The position numbers were made by a program, and so were the translations under genes. Under the pieces are notes generated by a model that ran no database searches, was not told where the DNA came from, and saw nothing but the letters and a program-made list of their open reading frames with translations. DNA of 64,000 nt from Haloprofundus salinisoli (GTDB lineage Archaea > Halobacteriota > Halobacteria > Halobacteriales > Haloferacaceae). Shown in pieces: positions 9,130 through 18,374 of this stretch. Numbering within the stretch: the first letter of the stretch is position 1; every line of letters begins with the position of its first letter. Location of the stretch: NCBI RefSeq assembly GCF_020097815.1, contig NZ_CP083663.1, positions 1,054,001 through 1,118,000 of the forward strand. Direction: 5' to 3'.

Positions 9130-10017
9130 CTACCGTTCCCGCCAGCTACGCGTCGGTTCCCACCCGAGCGTCCGTGTCGCCTTCGACGTGTCGACGAGGC
9201 TCTCGTGGCCGGAAATCTCGCCTCGTGTCTCGACGCCCGAATACAGTTCGTCTACCAACTCGGCCGTCGGGGGGTCCACCGTGGTCTCCGCGGCTGCCGC
9301 CCAGAACGTCTCGTATCCCTCGAACTCGGCTTCGAGACAGCGACGAAAGAGATCCGCGAGGTCGTCGAGGTGGACGTACGCGAACAGCGTGTTCCGCGCC
9401 GAGTGAAAGAACGGTGCGTCTCGAATCGCGTCGAGCGACCGGTCGGCGTCGACCAGCGTGTCTCGCATCTGCTCGTCGTCCATGGCGATAGGGAAACGGA
9501 CCGTGCTCACGGTCTCCGGCCCGTCGTTTCGGCGGGCGATTCCCTCGGCCGTCCGTTCGAGCACGTGCTTGCCGAGCGCGTACGGGTCTCGCGGGTCGAC
9601 CGGGTGCGATTCGTCGACCGGCAGGTAGTCGAGGCGCACCGGGTCGGGGTCGAACCCCGCGCCGAGAACGCTCATGCTCGACGCGACGGCGACGCGGTCG
9701 ATCCCGAGGTGCTGGCAGGCTTCGAGCACGGTGTAGGTACTCATCACGTTGCTCTCGAAGGTGACGTGGCCGGGGCCGGCGTCGGGGCGCGGAACCATCC
9801 CGAGGTGGACGACGCCGTCGGCATCGCTGGACGCGAGCGATCCGTACACCTCGCCCGCGTCGAGGAGGTCCGTCCGGCGGTACCCGTCTGCGAGCGATTC
9901 GCGCCGCGACCCGCGACTGAGGTTGACCGTCCGGTAGCCGTGGTCTCGCAAGTGCGTGAGGACGGCGCGCCCGACCTGTCCGTTGCCGCCGGTGACGGCG
10001 ACAGTCTCGAGAGGCAT
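9130..10017 (-). CDS. NAD-dependent epimerase/dehydratase family protein
   Basis: 295 residues from ATG 10017 (MPLETVAVTGGNGQVGRAVL); the frame is open further upstream to 10164, but that would overlap the ilvE start. GGNGQVG is the Rossmann glycine loop, and DPYALGKHVLER supplies the YxxxK catalytic pair of extended short-chain dehydrogenases. Such proteins act on nucleotide sugars or small carbonyl compounds; the substrate is not evident. It is divergent from ilvE and convergent with ribB. Confidence 0.85.
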   Translation of the reverse strand: MPLETVAVTGGNGQVGRAVLTHLRDHGYRTVNLSRGSRRESLADGYRRTDLLDAGEVYGSLASSDADGVVHLGMVPRPDAGPGHVTFESNVMSTYTVLEACQHLGIDRVAVASSMSVLGAGFDPDPVRLDYLPVDESHPVDPRDPYALGKHVLERTAEGIARRNDGPETVSTVRFPIAMDDEQMRDTLVDADRSLDAIRDAPFFHSARNTLFAYVHLDDLADLFRRCLEAEFEGYETFWAAAAETTVDPPTAELVDELYSGVETRGEISGHESLVDTSKATRTLGWEPTRSWRER

Positions 10018-10101
10018 GGCTCGGAGTGCGTACGCCGTGTGCAAAATCTCTCCTGCCGGCGCGTCGAGCGGCGGAGGATAGACCGTGAAGAATACGGGAT
10101 G

Positions 10102-10107
10102 TTTTAT
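10102..10107 (+). promoter_or_regulatory. TATA element for ilvE
   Basis: TTTATA in the context GTTTTATACA lies 26-31 bases before the ilvE ATG at 10133, consistent with a leaderless or nearly leaderless transcript, the common haloarchaeal arrangement. Confidence 0.6.
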
Positions 10108-10132
10108 ACATCCACCCGCGAATGAGGCCACC

Positions 10133-11062
10133 ATGGGCTTCGACGAGATGGACGTTGACACCATCTGGATGAACGGCGAGTTCGTCGACTGGGACGACGC
10201 GAAGATTCACGTGCTGTCGCACGGCCTCCACTACGGGACGGGTGTCTTCGAGGGCGTTCGTTGCTACGACACCGAGAACGGACCGGCCATCTTCCGCTGG
10301 GAGGAGCACCTCGAACGGTTCTACCAGTCCACGAAACCGTACGATATGGAGATTCCGTACGAGCCGTCCGAACTGACCGAGGCGACGCTCGAACTCATCC
10401 GCAGACAGGACCTCGAAAGCTGTTACATCCGGCCGATCGCCTACTACGGCTACGACTCGCTGGGCGTCAGCCCCGGCGACTGCCCGACGGACGTCACCAT
10501 CGCCGCGTGGCCGTGGGGAGCGTACCTCGGCGAGGAGGCGCTGGAGAACGGCATCGAGGTGATGGTATCCTCGTGGCGCAAGCACGCCTCCAGCCAGATT
10601 CCGACGAACGCCAAGACGACGGGCCTCTACGTCAACAGCCTCCTCGCCGGCGAGGAGGCGCGGCGCAACGGCTACGCCGAGGCGATCGTCCTCAACAAGG
10701 AGGGTAACGTCGCGGAGGGACCGGGCGAGAACATCTTCCTCGTCCGCGACGAGACCATCTACACGCCGGGGCTCTCCCAGAGCATCCTCGACGGCATCAC
10801 CCGAGACACGGTCATCAAACTGGCCCGCGAGCACGGCTACGAAGTCGACGACACCGCCGTCATCAGCCGCGGTGAACTCCACACCGCCGACGAACTGTTC
10901 TTCACCGGCAGCGCCGCCGAAGTGACCCCGATTCGGCAGGTCGACAACGTCGAAATCGGCGACGGGTCGCGCGGCCCGGTCACCGAGGAGCTCCAGTCCG
11001 CATTCTTCGACCTCGTCGAGCGACGCACCGACGACCACGACGAGTGGTTCGACTACGTCTAG
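10133..11062 (+). CDS. ilvE: Branched-chain amino acid aminotransferase
   Basis: 309 residues, class IV PLP aminotransferase. The start at ATG 10133 (MGFDEMDVDTIWMNGEFV) is set by family homology and by the TATA box 26 bases upstream. Lys161 in NAKTTGLYVNSL is the expected Schiff-base lysine; SHGLHYGTGVFEGVRCY and EAIVLNKEGNVAEGPGENIF are family hallmarks. It interconverts Leu, Ile and Val with their 2-oxo acids. It stands alone, away from other branched-chain genes. Confidence 0.95.
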   Translation: MGFDEMDVDTIWMNGEFVDWDDAKIHVLSHGLHYGTGVFEGVRCYDTENGPAIFRWEEHLERFYQSTKPYDMEIPYEPSELTEATLELIRRQDLESCYIRPIAYYGYDSLGVSPGDCPTDVTIAAWPWGAYLGEEALENGIEVMVSSWRKHASSQIPTNAKTTGLYVNSLLAGEEARRNGYAEAIVLNKEGNVAEGPGENIFLVRDETIYTPGLSQSILDGITRDTVIKLAREHGYEVDDTAVISRGELHTADELFFTGSAAEVTPIRQVDNVEIGDGSRGPVTEELQSAFFDLVERRTDDHDEWFDYV

Positions 11063-11235
11063 AGCGAAAGCGAACAGACGAGACGACCGCCGTCGCGTAA
11101 CGCGTCGGGGTGTCTCGCGCACCCGCCTCGGCCCGACGCGGCGGTGGGTCAGCGCACGCAGGCCGATTGTCCCGTTCTCACGTTTCAATCTACGGAGCGG
11201 TAGCGTCGCGTTCGGAAGAAGTGAGGCGTCGCGTC

Positions 11236-11868
11236 TCAGTCGTCGTCCGTCCGCTGGATGTCGTCGACTGAGACTTCGTCGATGACGTCGATGTCGATGC
11301 CGGGGTCGGACTCCTCGCCGAAACCGGCGCTGAGGATGCGCGTCAGCGCCTCTTCGACGCGCTCGTCGGTCTCTTCGATTCGGTCCTCGTCGACTTCGAC
11401 GACGAATCCGGAGGTGATGTTCGGAGCGGTCGGGAGAAAGAGGACGACACGGTCGTCGTCGGTGCGTTTGCCGGTCTTGAACGCGGTCATCCGCATGCCG
11501 TTCCACGTCTCGATGCGAACGGGTGTCTGGAGTTCTTCGGTGCCGGTGAGTGCGGTTTCGACCGCGAGTTTCGAGGCGTTGTAGAGGACGCGAATCAGCG
11601 GGACTTGGTTCATCGCGGCGTCGATGCCGTCTTCGACGAGACGACCGAAGGTCGTCCGCATGAGGTAGCCGACCGAGAAGACGAGCATCAGGAAGATGAC
11701 GAGAATCGTCAGCACGGCCATCCACTCGTACTCCATCTGTCCGACCAGATACTCGATGATGGGGAGGTCGGCGATCTGCTGGTAGAACCAGTTGAGGACG
11801 AGGAGGATAACCAGAAGCGGGGTGAGGACGACGAGACCGCTCGCAAAGTCGCGCTTCCACGTGGACAT
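11236..11868 (-). CDS. DUF502 family membrane protein
   Basis: 210 residues with two strong transmembrane segments: LVVLTPLLVILLVLNWFY (about residues 12-29) and MAVLTILVIFLMLVFSVGYL (about residues 50-69). A soluble domain follows, with IPLIRVLYNASKLAVE-like and RVVLFLPTAPNITSGFVVEV segments typical of DUF502. The C-terminus is acidic. Members are widespread in bacteria and archaea, and the molecular role is not established. It faces a 170-base intergenic stretch before ilvE in which I see no gene. Confidence 0.85.
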   Translation of the reverse strand: MSTWKRDFASGLVVLTPLLVILLVLNWFYQQIADLPIIEYLVGQMEYEWMAVLTILVIFLMLVFSVGYLMRTTFGRLVEDGIDAAMNQVPLIRVLYNASKLAVETALTGTEELQTPVRIETWNGMRMTAFKTGKRTDDDRVVLFLPTAPNITSGFVVEVDEDRIEETDERVEEALTRILSAGFGEESDPGIDIDVIDEVSVDDIQRTDDD

Positions 11869-11965
11869 TCTCGGTCGGTAGTCCGAGCGGCGGGGTTAAG
11901 AGGTCTTCTACCGAGTTGCCACGTCGCGTCGGTTGCTCCGCGTCGACCCGCCTTCGACGACTCGC

Positions 11966-12805
11966 TCAGACGCCCGCGATGGCGCGGAGCGCGAACAGCG
12001 CGTTCTCCTTGCGCTCTCGAACCCGGCGGTAGAAGTACGAGAACCACTTGCCGCCGTAGGGGGCGTACTGCCACACCTCGTAGCCGTCGGCGGCGAGTTC
12101 GCGCTGGGCCCCCTCGCGGACGCCCATCAGCATCTGGATCTCGAACCCGGTGCCGTACTCGTCGTGGAGGTCCGTCGCGTACTGAATCATCGCCGGGTCG
12201 TGGCTGCCGACGGCGATGCCGCCGTCGAACTCCTGAAACATGAACTCCAGATTCTCGCGGTAGGACTCGTTGACGTCCGCTTTGTCTGTGTAGGCGATCT
12301 CTTCGGGTTCGTCGTACGCGCCCTTGACGAGACGGACCTTTCCGGGCACGTCGACGAGGCGTTCGAGGTCGGTTCGCGTCCGCCGGAGGTTCGCCTGCAC
12401 GCAGACGCCCACGTTGCCGCCGGTCGCCTCCGCGAACGTCTTGTACGCCGAGAGCGTCGCGTCTGTCGTGCTGTGGTCCTCCATGTCGACCCAGACGAAC
12501 TCGTCGTGTTCGGCGGCCTCGTCGGTGATGCGTTCGAGATTCTCGCGGAACACGTCTTCGCCGACGTCGAGGCCGATTTGGGAGGGCTTGACCGAGACGC
12601 AGGCATCGAGGTTCGTGCGTCCCAGGTCGGTCAGGAGGTCGACGTACGCGTCGGCGTCGGCGTCGGCGGGCTCTCGGGTGTCGTAGTGTTCGCCTAACAG
12701 GTTGAGGATGACCTTTACGCCGTCGGCGTTCGTCCGCCGGGCGTGTTCGAGCGCCGTCGCTGGCGTCTCGCCCGCGACGAACCGACTGGCGATGGGCGGA
12801 ATCAT
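11966..12805 (-). CDS. Proline dehydrogenase
   Basis: 279 residues, the single-domain form. The TIM-barrel hallmarks are VSVKPSQIGLDVGED, VDMEDHSTTD, VRLVKGAYDEP, GSHDP and the C-terminal QYAPYGGKWFSYFYRRVRERKEN, whose two arginines normally bind the proline carboxylate. It oxidises proline to pyrroline-5-carboxylate using FAD. The partner P5C dehydrogenase is not in this window. Convergent spacing of 97 bases from DUF502. Confidence 0.93.
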   Translation of the reverse strand: MIPPIASRFVAGETPATALEHARRTNADGVKVILNLLGEHYDTREPADADADAYVDLLTDLGRTNLDACVSVKPSQIGLDVGEDVFRENLERITDEAAEHDEFVWVDMEDHSTTDATLSAYKTFAEATGGNVGVCVQANLRRTRTDLERLVDVPGKVRLVKGAYDEPEEIAYTDKADVNESYRENLEFMFQEFDGGIAVGSHDPAMIQYATDLHDEYGTGFEIQMLMGVREGAQRELAADGYEVWQYAPYGGKWFSYFYRRVRERKENALFALRAIAGV

Positions 12806-12906
12806 GCAACTCAGTTGCGACCACCCTGTTATCAGCGTTATCCTCTCGGGACCGAGCGGCGACCGGACAGGAGAGGGGTTAAATGCCGTCCGTGAGTGGC
12901 CGCCGT

Positions 12907-13449
12907 ATGGTCATCTCGCACCTGGTCTCTGCGGTCTGGTCGATGCTACCCGCCTACGTTCCGAACAACGCCGCCGTCCTCTCCGGCGGCGGTGAACCCA
13001 TAGACGGCGGGCGGACGTTGGGCGACCGCCGACTGCTCGGCGACGGCAAGACGTGGCGCGGCACCGCCGTCGGCAGCGTCGTCGGCGTTCTCCTCGCCGC
13101 CTTTCTCAATTTCGTCCGCGGACGCGCCGAGGCGCGTTTGGGCGTCTCGCTCCCGGCGTTCAGCCTCGGGGGGGCCGTCGGCCTCTCGGTCGGTGCGATG
13201 CTCGGCGACATCGCGGCGTCGTTTCTGAAGCGCCGAACCGGCCGCGAACGCGGCGCGTCCTTCCCGCTTCTCGACCAACTCGACTTCGTCGTCGGCGCGC
13301 TCGGACTGGCGAAGCTCCTCTCGCCGGCGTGGTTCGACCGGACGTTCACTCCGAGTCGAATCGTCGTCGTTGCCGTCGTCACGCCCGCTCTCCACCTCGT
13401 GACGAACGGCATCGCGTACGTACTCGGGCTGAAAGACGAGCCCTACTGA
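12907..13449 (+). CDS. carS: CDP-archaeol synthase
   Basis: 180 residues from ATG 12907 ([23 protein letters not shown]); an earlier in-frame ATG at 12883 is less typical. Several hydrophobic segments, plus [15 protein letters not shown] and [33 protein letters not shown], match CarS, which activates digeranylgeranylglyceryl phosphate with CTP in archaeal lipid synthesis at the membrane. It is divergent from proline dehydrogenase. Confidence 0.92.
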   Translation: MVISHLVSAVWSMLPAYVPNNAAVLSGGGEPIDGGRTLGDRRLLGDGKTWRGTAVGSVVGVLLAAFLNFVRGRAEARLGVSLPAFSLGGAVGLSVGAMLGDIAASFLKRRTGRERGASFPLLDQLDFVVGALGLAKLLSPAWFDRTFTPSRIVVVAVVTPALHLVTNGIAYVLGLKDEPY

Positions 13450-13614
13450 CGCACCTTTTTGCTGTGGCAGTGCGCTCTGCGCGCCCCGCTTGCAAAAATT
13501 TGTACCGAAAAGACCGCTCGTTCCACTCGCACACGGTACGGCGACTAACTGCTAACCGCCGTCTCCCACCGTCAACCGGCCCGTTTATCACCCTCGGCGA
13601 ACCCAGAGCGACCA

Positions 13615-14136
13615 ATGGCGAACGAGGAACTCATCGCGGCGCTTCGTGACGCGGAGGCGGTTCGGTTCGGCGAGTTCGAGCTCTCCCACGGCGGGACGAG
13701 CGACTACTACGTCGACAAGTATCTGTTCGAGACCGACCCGCGGTGTCTGCGCCTCATCGCGGAGGCGTTCGCCGACCGCGTCGGCAACGAGAAACTCGCG
13801 GGCGTCGCCCTCGGCGCGGTACCGCTCGTGGCGGTCACCGCCGTCGAGACGGACCGTCCCTACGTCATCGCCCGCAAGAAGGCCAAGGAGTACGGAACCG
13901 CGAAACGCATCGAGGGACGCCTCGACGACGGCGAGGAGGTGCTGGTGCTCGAAGACATCGCCACGACCGGCCAGAGCGCCGTCGACGCCGTCGAGGCGCT
14001 GCGCGACGCCGGCGCGGCCGTCGACCGCGTGCTCGTGGTCGTCGACCGCGAGGAGGGCGCTGAGGAGCTACTGGCCGAACACGACATCGAACTGCAGTCG
14101 TTGCTGACCGCGACAGACCTGTTGGACGACCGATAG
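13615..14136 (+). CDS. pyrE: Orotate phosphoribosyltransferase
   Basis: 173 residues, the compact archaeal form. The PRPP-binding motif [18 protein letters not shown] lies near residue 110, and [16 protein letters not shown] near the N-terminus is the OPRTase signature. It makes OMP from orotate in pyrimidine synthesis. The related PRTase-like regulator gfcR follows about 110 bases downstream on the same strand. Confidence 0.94.
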   Translation: MANEELIAALRDAEAVRFGEFELSHGGTSDYYVDKYLFETDPRCLRLIAEAFADRVGNEKLAGVALGAVPLVAVTAVETDRPYVIARKKAKEYGTAKRIEGRLDDGEEVLVLEDIATTGQSAVDAVEALRDAGAAVDRVLVVVDREEGAEELLAEHDIELQSLLTATDLLDDR

Positions 14137-14202
14137 GCGACGCGTCCGGGTGGCGCGGCGGCGACCGCCCGAGAACCATACTCGTGCGTAAATTCGGGTC
14201 CG

Positions 14203-14209
14203 AGTATAT
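14203..14209 (+). promoter_or_regulatory. TATA-like element of gfcR
   Basis: GTATATC lies about 40 bases before the gfcR ATG at 14248. The shared 12-mer at 14219-14230 falls between it and the start codon, a location that would block transcription if bound. Confidence 0.4.
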
Positions 14210-14218
14210 CGAAGTGCT

Positions 14219-14230
14219 CATAGTTGTGCA
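14219..14230 (+). promoter_or_regulatory. Shared promoter 12-mer, copy 1 (gfcR)
   Basis: CATAGTTGTGCA occurs 17 bases before the gfcR ATG. The exact reverse complement, TGCACAACTATG, occurs upstream of the NCS2 permease at 15019-15030. An exact 12-base match between adjacent promoters suggests a binding site for the same regulator, most simply GfcR itself. Confidence 0.5.
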
Positions 14231-14247
14231 ACCGCGAAACAGTGGGT

Positions 14248-14961
14248 ATGAACAGAGCCGAGAAGGCCGCCCTCCAACTGCAGGCGGTCGCTGTCCTCCG
14301 TATGCTCAAGGAGACCCGCACGTACGACGAACTCTCGTCTGTGACGGGGCTTCCGGCCGGTGACCTCAACCGGTACGTCAACGGCCACGTCCTCCCCGGG
14401 AGCGAGCGCGCACGCGAAGTTGTCGAAGGCGTCGGCCGCGACGCCCTCTCGTCGGAGCTGGAAGCGCGCGTCCGCTTCGACGACGAGGGATACGTCGACA
14501 ACTCCGGCGTCGTCTTCGACCAGTCGTTTCTCGACCTCGTCGCGCCCGTCGCCGCCAACAGTTTCGGCTTCGAGCGCCCCGACGTCGTCCTGACCGCCGC
14601 CACCGACGGCATCACCCTCGGCGCGGCGATGGCGCGCTACTTCGACGCCCGCCTCGCTTACGCGAAGAAGTCCAAGGAGACCGCCGTCGACGAGTTCATC
14701 GAGTCGCGCCAACGCCTCGCCTCCGGTATCGAGATCACCTACTACCTGCCCGCAAGCGCGCTCTCGTCGGGTCAGCGCGTCCTCGTCGTCGACGACCTGA
14801 TCCGGTCTGGTGAGACTCAAGAGCTGCTGTTGGACATCGCCGAACAGGCCGACACCACCGTGACGGGGGTCTTCGCGCTCATCGGCGTCAGCGACAAGGG
14901 TCTCGGCCGGGCGCGAGAACTCACCGACGCGCCCGTCGGCGCGCTGACGACGCTCGATTGA
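14248..14961 (+). CDS. gfcR: Transcriptional regulator GfcR (HTH plus PRTase-like domain)
   Basis: 237 residues from ATG 14248. The N-terminus (TYDELSSVTGLPAGDLNRYVNG) is a helix-turn-helix. The rest is a type I phosphoribosyltransferase fold with PRPP motif VLVVDDLIRSGETQELLLDIA near residue 180. This is the PyrE-like regulator family of haloarchaea; in Haloferax volcanii GfcR activates sugar-degradation genes. Here its own promoter and that of the purine-type permease next door share a 12-mer, so a nucleobase link is also possible. The intact PRPP motif suggests sensing of PRPP or a nucleotide. Confidence 0.85.
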   Translation: MNRAEKAALQLQAVAVLRMLKETRTYDELSSVTGLPAGDLNRYVNGHVLPGSERAREVVEGVGRDALSSELEARVRFDDEGYVDNSGVVFDQSFLDLVAPVAANSFGFERPDVVLTAATDGITLGAAMARYFDARLAYAKKSKETAVDEFIESRQRLASGIEITYYLPASALSSGQRVLVVDDLIRSGETQELLLDIAEQADTTVTGVFALIGVSDKGLGRARELTDAPVGALTTLD

Positions 14962-15018
14962 AACGCTCGGTCGGCCTCGCCCGACGAGTTATTTCCACCC
15001 GCCCAATGCCCGCATAGG

Positions 15019-15030
15019 TGCACAACTATG
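15019..15030 (-). promoter_or_regulatory. Shared promoter 12-mer, copy 2 (NCS2 permease)
   Basis: TGCACAACTATG on the plus strand is the exact reverse complement of the gfcR copy. Here it extends to the inverted repeat GTGCA-N6-TGCAC (15018-15033). It lies about 48-59 bases before the permease ATG, upstream of the likely TATA region, a position that suits activation rather than blocking. Confidence 0.5.
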
Positions 15031-15077
15031 CACGATTAGATGGCAATTGTTAAGTTGGTAATGCATCATCGACCAAC

Positions 15078-16508
15078 ATGGGGCTACTGGATTCGTACTT
15101 CGAATTCGAAAAGCACGGGACAAACTTACGAACAGAGGTTCTCGCGGGGATAACGACGTTTCTGACGATGAGCTACATCGTCGTGGTCAACCCGCAGATT
15201 CTCGGGGCGGCCATCGACGTCCAGAACCGGACCGACGCGCAGACTGTGCAGATGCTCGCCGTCGTGACGCTCATCTCGGCGGCGGTGGCGACGTTCATCA
15301 TGGCGCTGTACGCTAAGCGACCGTTCGCACAAGCGCCCGGACTCGGACTGAACGCCTTCTTCGCGTTCACCGTCGTGTTGGGACTCGGCATCCCGTGGCA
15401 GACGGCGCTGGCGGCCGTCGTCGTCGAAGGGCTGTTATTCATCGCACTCACCGCCGTCGGCGCGCGTGAGTACGTCATCGAACTCGTTCCGGAACCCGTC
15501 AAGTTCGCCGTCGGCGGCGGTATCGGGCTGTTTCTGGCCATCATCGGGTTGCAGGCGATGCGCGTCGTCGCCGGCGACGCGGCGACGTTCGTCACGTTCA
15601 ACCCCGTCTTCGCACAGGACCCCGTCGCCATCATCTCGGTCGTCGGTCTCTTCTTGACGTTCGCGCTCTACGCCCGCGGCGTCCGCGGGTCTATCATCAT
15701 CGGCATCGTCACCACCTCCGTACTCGGGTACGCGGCGTCGGCGCTCGGCTACAGCGCCTACGCCGCCGACCAAGCGCCGCAGGGGACGACGCTTCTCACC
15801 TCGTCGCTCGTCGGCGACACGACGCTCACCTACGACCCCGCGGGCTACGACATCACCCCGCTCGTCGGTGCGTTCCTCGAAGGGCTGTCGAACGTCGACG
15901 CGCTGGCGTTCTCGCTCATCGTCTTCACGTTCTTCTTCGTCGACTTCTTCGACACCGCGGGAACGCTCGTCGGCGTCAGTCAGGTCGGCGGCTTCCTCGA
16001 CGAGGACGGCAACCTCCCCGACATCGACCGGCCGCTGATGGCCGACGCCGTCGGCACCACCGTCGGCGGCATGCTCGGCACCTCCACGGTGACGACGTAC
16101 ATCGAGTCGTCGACCGGCGTCGAGGAGGGCGGTCGGACCGGGATGACCGCGCTCGTCGTCGCGCTGCTGTTCGTCGCCTCGCTGGCTATCGTCCCGTTGG
16201 CCGCGGCGATTCCGCAGTACGCCTCCCACATCGCGCTCGTCGTCGTCGCGGTGTTGATGCTCCGCAACGTCGTCGACATCGTCTGGAGCGACATCACCCA
16301 CGCCGTCCCCGCCGGATTGACCATCCTCGTGATGCCGTTTACCTTCTCCATCGCCTACGGCATCGCCGCGGGCATCATCTCCTACCCGCTGGTCAAGTTC
16401 GCCGCCGGGGAGCGGCGCGACGTGACCACCGGACAGTGGGTGCTCGCGGGCGCGTTCGTGCTGTACTTCTTCGTCCGTACGAGCGGCATCCTCGCCGGCC
16501 AGCTGTAG
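15078..16508 (+). CDS. NCS2-family nucleobase permease
   Basis: 476 residues with about 12-14 hydrophobic segments. The N-terminus MGLLDSYFEFEKHGTNLRTEV followed by TFLTMSYIVVVNPQIL, together with FAQAPGLGLNAFFAFTVV and FFFVDFFDTAGTLVGVSQ, is typical of the AzgA-like adenine/guanine/hypoxanthine branch of NCS2 carriers. It probably imports purine bases by proton symport. It follows gfcR by 116 bases and shares a promoter motif with it. Confidence 0.9.
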   Translation: MGLLDSYFEFEKHGTNLRTEVLAGITTFLTMSYIVVVNPQILGAAIDVQNRTDAQTVQMLAVVTLISAAVATFIMALYAKRPFAQAPGLGLNAFFAFTVVLGLGIPWQTALAAVVVEGLLFIALTAVGAREYVIELVPEPVKFAVGGGIGLFLAIIGLQAMRVVAGDAATFVTFNPVFAQDPVAIISVVGLFLTFALYARGVRGSIIIGIVTTSVLGYAASALGYSAYAADQAPQGTTLLTSSLVGDTTLTYDPAGYDITPLVGAFLEGLSNVDALAFSLIVFTFFFVDFFDTAGTLVGVSQVGGFLDEDGNLPDIDRPLMADAVGTTVGGMLGTSTVTTYIESSTGVEEGGRTGMTALVVALLFVASLAIVPLAAAIPQYASHIALVVVAVLMLRNVVDIVWSDITHAVPAGLTILVMPFTFSIAYGIAAGIISYPLVKFAAGERRDVTTGQWVLAGAFVLYFFVRTSGILAGQL

Positions 16509-16578
16509 CGGTCGGACGCGACGGAGTCTCCGCGGTGCGAACATCAACGTTCATAGCGGCGACGACTAATCGAAGGCC

Positions 16579-18024
16579 ATGGATATGCCCTCCACGCGGT
16601 GGATACTGCGAGCGCTCGTCGCGTTCGCAGTCCTGGGACTGTTCGTCCCGGCAGGTATCGCGGCCGTAACGTACGACCCCGAAGACGAGACGACGCTGCA
16701 GCGCGGAACGGTGACCGAACGCGCGAACGGGTCGACCGTCGTCAGCGTCCAAGGGTTCCACTTCCAGGGCGAAGGCAACAAGAAGAAACCCGCCCGTCTG
16801 GTCTCCGTCGACGAACGCGGCGAGACCGAGTGGGTGTACGACGGTGAAGAGCGCGGCGCGACGTGGTTCTACGACGTCGACCCGCTCGACAACGGCAACC
16901 TGTTCGTCGTCTCGACGCGCCCCGGAAAGACGCTCGTCTACGAACTGAACCCCGAGACCGAAGAGCGCGTCTGGCAGGAGGAGTTCGACATCGAGGACAC
17001 CCACGACGCGACGATGCTGAACGACGAGGAGATCGCCGTCGCCAACATGCGCCAGTGGAACGACTCCGCCGGCCGCAGCGACGACCGCATCTTCATCTAC
17101 AACCGGACCACCGGCGAGATCACGTGGGAGTGGTACTTCCGCGAACACTACGAGATAAACACCGACGGCGGCATGAGCGACGACTGGACGCACGTCAACG
17201 ACATCGAGGCCGTCGGCGACGAACATCTCCTGCTGTCGCCGCGGAACTTCGATCAGGCCGTCCTCCTCAACCGGACCAGCGGTGAAATCGATCTCCGCCT
17301 CGGCGAGGACGACGAGCACGACGTGCTCAACGAACAGCACAACCCCGACTACATGGTGAGCGAGGACGGCAACCCCGTCATCCTCGTCGCCGACTCCGAG
17401 AACCACCGCGTCGTCGAGTACGAGTACGTCGACGGCGTCTCCGGGAGCAACGCGAGCGGAGACTCGTCGCAAGCAGAGCGCAGCAACGGCGAGTGGGAAC
17501 AGACGTGGGAGGTCGGCAACGGCCAGTTCACGTGGCCGCGCGACGCCGACCGCCTCCCGAACGGCAACACGCTCATCACCGACACGATGAACCACCGCGT
17601 CGTCGAGGTGACGCCGCAGGGCGAAATCGTCTGGGAGTATTACGCGACCTGGGGACCGTACGACGCTGAACGCGTCGCCCACGGTGGGGGGTCGAACGGT
17701 CCGACGATTAGCGATATGGGCGCGGAGGGAAGCTACGACCTCTCCGGCAGTGCCGGTATCTCGCCGGGCGAGGGCGACCGCGTCTCCTTCAGCAACTGGA
17801 TCGTCGGCCCGTTCCTCGACACGCCGCTTGAAGAGCCCGTCAGCGAGTTCGCCACGACGTGGGGACATCTCACCCCGTGGATTCGGCCGGTGTGGCTCTC
17901 CAGTTGGGGCTTCGTCTACACCGTCCTCGGCGCGCTGCTCTTGGTGGGGTGGGGAGCCGCCGAACTCGTCGTCAACCGGGGTCGCATCCGGCGGCGCGTG
18001 GCCGCGACGAGACAGCGGCTGTAG
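16579..18024 (+). CDS. Arylsulfotransferase (ASST)-like membrane-anchored beta-propeller protein
   Basis: 481 residues. An N-terminal hydrophobic segment (residues 8-28) looks like a signal anchor, and a C-terminal one (about residues 435-460, LSSWGFVYTVLGALLLVGWG) a second anchor followed by a basic tail. Between them are repeats of the form NGNLFVVS, NHRVVEYEY, NGNTLITDTMNHRVVEV, EIVWEYYATWGPYDAER, matching the ASST/NHL-type propeller annotated in haloarchaea. Bacterial ASSTs move sulfate between phenols, but sulfotransferase activity here is not shown, and an extracellular binding role is equally possible. Confidence 0.75.
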   Translation: MDMPSTRWILRALVAFAVLGLFVPAGIAAVTYDPEDETTLQRGTVTERANGSTVVSVQGFHFQGEGNKKKPARLVSVDERGETEWVYDGEERGATWFYDVDPLDNGNLFVVSTRPGKTLVYELNPETEERVWQEEFDIEDTHDATMLNDEEIAVANMRQWNDSAGRSDDRIFIYNRTTGEITWEWYFREHYEINTDGGMSDDWTHVNDIEAVGDEHLLLSPRNFDQAVLLNRTSGEIDLRLGEDDEHDVLNEQHNPDYMVSEDGNPVILVADSENHRVVEYEYVDGVSGSNASGDSSQAERSNGEWEQTWEVGNGQFTWPRDADRLPNGNTLITDTMNHRVVEVTPQGEIVWEYYATWGPYDAERVAHGGGSNGPTISDMGAEGSYDLSGSAGISPGEGDRVSFSNWIVGPFLDTPLEEPVSEFATTWGHLTPWIRPVWLSSWGFVYTVLGALLLVGWGAAELVVNRGRIRRRVAATRQRL

Positions 18025-18110
18025 CGCGAAGGAGACGCGACCGAGCCCAGTGTGCGCGCTCGCCGCACGCTCCCAGTGGGCTTTACCGTCTGGCAGCCTA
18101 ACGTCCGGTG

Positions 18111-18365
18111 ATGTCTGACCTCGTACTGTACGAACTGGAGAGCTGTCCCTACTGTGCGAAAGTGAGAAACAAACTCGCGGAACTCGATTTGGAGTACGAG
18201 TCGCGGAAGGTACCGCGCTCGCACTCCGAGCGAACCGAAGTGGAGGAAGTCAGCGGACAGACCGGCGTGCCGGTGCTCATCGACGAGGAACACGACGTCC
18301 ACGGGATGCCCGAGAGCGACGACATCGTCGCGTATCTCGAAGAGACGTACGGGTCGGCGAGCTAA
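18111..18365 (+). CDS. Glutaredoxin / GST N-terminal domain protein
   Basis: 84 residues from ATG 18111 (a GTG directly before it is also possible). CPYC in ELESCPYCAKVRNKLAELDL is a dithiol active site, and TGVPVLIDEEHDVHGMPESDDIVAYLE is the cis-proline and C-terminal part of a thioredoxin-like fold. It probably reduces disulfides or mixed disulfides with a small thiol; haloarchaea use gamma-glutamylcysteine rather than glutathione. Stand-alone gene, convergent with the next. Confidence 0.85.
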   Translation: MSDLVLYELESCPYCAKVRNKLAELDLEYESRKVPRSHSERTEVEEVSGQTGVPVLIDEEHDVHGMPESDDIVAYLEETYGSAS

Positions 18366-18374
18366 CGCTCGGGC

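Noticed and set aside
9146-11860. 904-residue minus-strand frame across epimerase, ilvE and DUF502
   Set aside because: Shadow frame; the true genes on both strands are recognisable families.
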